Of a DNA stretch of 5,561 nucleotides, positions 4,734 through 5,561 are shown one piece after another. Location of the stretch: NCBI GenBank assembly GCA_017480395.1, contig JAFVAS010000131.1, positions 1-5,561 of the forward strand, read 5' to 3'. The position numbers and the translations under genes are program-made. A model generated the notes under the pieces. The model saw nothing but the letters and a program-made list of their open reading frames with translations, had not been told where the DNA came from and did not search any database. Every line of letters begins with the position of its first letter. The first letter of the stretch is position 1. Source of the DNA: Oscillospiraceae bacterium (GTDB taxonomy: Bacteria; Bacillota; Clostridia; Oscillospirales; Oscillospiraceae).

Positions 4734-5561
4734 ATGGCTTTTGCAGTGGAACCGGTAGCGGATACCGTTGTCAACCTGAAGGTGATCGGCGTCGGCGGCG
4801 CGGGCAATAACGTGGTCAACCGCATGGTGATCGACGGCACCACCGGGGTGGACTTCATCGCGGTCAATACGGACAAGCAGGCGCTGGCCAAGTCCGCCGC
4901 CACCTATAAGCTCCAGATCGGCGACAAGCTGACCCACGGTCAGGGCGCCGGTGCCAAGCCCGAGGTGGGCCGCAAGGCCGCCGAGGAGAACCGGAGCACC
5001 ATCGCCAAGGCCCTGGAGGACACCGACATGGTGTTCATCACCTGCGGCATGGGCGGCGGCACCGGCACCGGGGCCAGCCCCATCGTGGCGGACGTCGCCC
5101 GGGAGCTGGGCATCCTGACCGTCGGTGTGGTCACCACCCCCTTCAAGTTCGAGGGCAAGCGCCGCATGGATCAGGCCGAGGCCGGCATCCAGGAGCTGCG
5201 CTCCAAGGTGGACTCCCTCATCATCATCCCCAATGACCGCCTGAAGTACGCCACCGATCAGAAGATCACCCTGATGAACGGTTTCCAGATCGCCGACAAC
5301 GTGCTGGAGGAGGCGGTGGAGTCCATCTCCGAGCTGATCACCAAGACCGGCTTCATCAACCTGGACTTCGCCGATGTGACCTCCGTCATGAAGGACGCCG
5401 GCCTGGCCCACATGGGCGTCGGCCGCGCCGCCGGCAAGAACAAGGCCGAGGAGGCCACCAAGATGGCCATCTCCTCCCCGCTGCTGGACACCAGCATCGA
5501 CGGTGCCCGGGGCGTTCTGGTCAGCATCATCGGCTCCATGGACATCGGCCTGGAGGAGGTC
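4734..5561 (+). CDS. ftsZ: FtsZ, tubulin-like division GTPase (3' end outside window)
   Basis: A polymerising GTPase that forms the cytoplasmic Z ring and recruits the divisome. The 276 codons present cover the GTPase domain and the first part of the C-terminal domain. The missing part would hold the rest of that domain, the linker and the membrane-tether-binding tail. Motifs seen are GVGGAGNN at 19-26, the tubulin signature GGGTGTG at 107-113, PFKFEGKRR, and the T7 loop NLDFADV with N209, D211 and D214 (E. coli N207, D209, D212). AGGAGG at 4720-4725 is eight nt before ATG. There is no in-frame stop before the window ends. Codons after the first dozen are almost all G/C-ending, and Lys is AAG throughout, as expected of a highly expressed gene. 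ftsA, which sits directly before ftsZ in many bacteria, is absent here. The family assignment is certain. Confidence 0.99.
   Translation, partial: MAFAVEPVADTVVNLKVIGVGGAGNNVVNRMVIDGTTGVDFIAVNTDKQALAKSAATYKLQIGDKLTHGQGAGAKPEVGRKAAEENRSTIAKALEDTDMVFITCGMGGGTGTGASPIVADVARELGILTVGVVTTPFKFEGKRRMDQAEAGIQELRSKVDSLIIIPNDRLKYATDQKITLMNGFQIADNVLEEAVESISELITKTGFINLDFADVTSVMKDAGLAHMGVGRAAGKNKAEEATKMAISSPLLDTSIDGARGVLVSIIGSMDIGLEEV

Noticed and set aside
4449..5411. A 320-codon open frame on the - strand across the end of ftsQ, the gap and ftsZ
   Set aside because: Same antisense effect. It crosses the AT-rich promoter region, with an abrupt change in composition, and has no domain I recognise.
1..5561. 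A previously undescribed system, mobile element, CRISPR array or RNA gene
   Set aside because: All long + strand frames are explained by well-known dcw genes with conserved order and intact motifs. No tandem repeats, insertion-sequence ends, tRNA-like folds or riboswitch-like leaders were seen.

Overview
The window is a stretch of the division and cell wall (dcw) cluster of a GC-rich Gram-positive bacterium. All recognisable genes lie on the + strand, in the order [end of an upstream gene] - ftsW - murG - murA - ftsQ/divIB - ftsZ, and ftsZ runs off the right edge. The likely host is a class Clostridia member close to the Oscillospiraceae. This is inferred from strong AGGAGG-type ribosome binding sites, a short DivIB-like FtsQ, murA sitting between murG and ftsQ, no ftsA between ftsQ and ftsZ, and strongly G/C-ending codons with AT-rich intergenic DNA. 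I could not run a database search, so the family assignment rests on recall.

Layout. Bases 1-30 are probably the last nine codons of an upstream gene, possibly mraY. ftsW (70-1299), murG (1324-2448), murA (2509-3786) and ftsQ (3793-4578) follow with gaps of 24, 60 and 6 nt, consistent with one transcription unit. A 155-nt AT-rich gap (4579-4733) then separates ftsQ from ftsZ. It holds a CCGCGG palindrome, three phased A-tracts, an imperfect hairpin that may be a weak terminator, a good sigma-A promoter (TTGACC, 17 nt, TAAAAT) and a second small AT hairpin before the ftsZ ribosome binding site. ftsZ (from 4734) supplies 276 codons and lacks its C-terminal end.

How the genes work together. MurA makes the first committed peptidoglycan precursor in the cytoplasm. 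MurG adds GlcNAc to lipid I to give lipid II. FtsW polymerises lipid II at the septum. FtsQ/DivIB is the membrane scaffold of the divisome, and FtsZ is the cytoplasmic ring that places the whole machine. Catalytic residues are intact in MurG, MurA, FtsW and FtsZ.

I see no mobile element, CRISPR array, tRNA, rRNA or unknown accessory system. The coding content is ordinary core-genome material. The points worth a second look are the regulatory architecture in front of ftsZ, the leader hairpin and start choice of murA, and a few sequence variants in FtsW and MurG.
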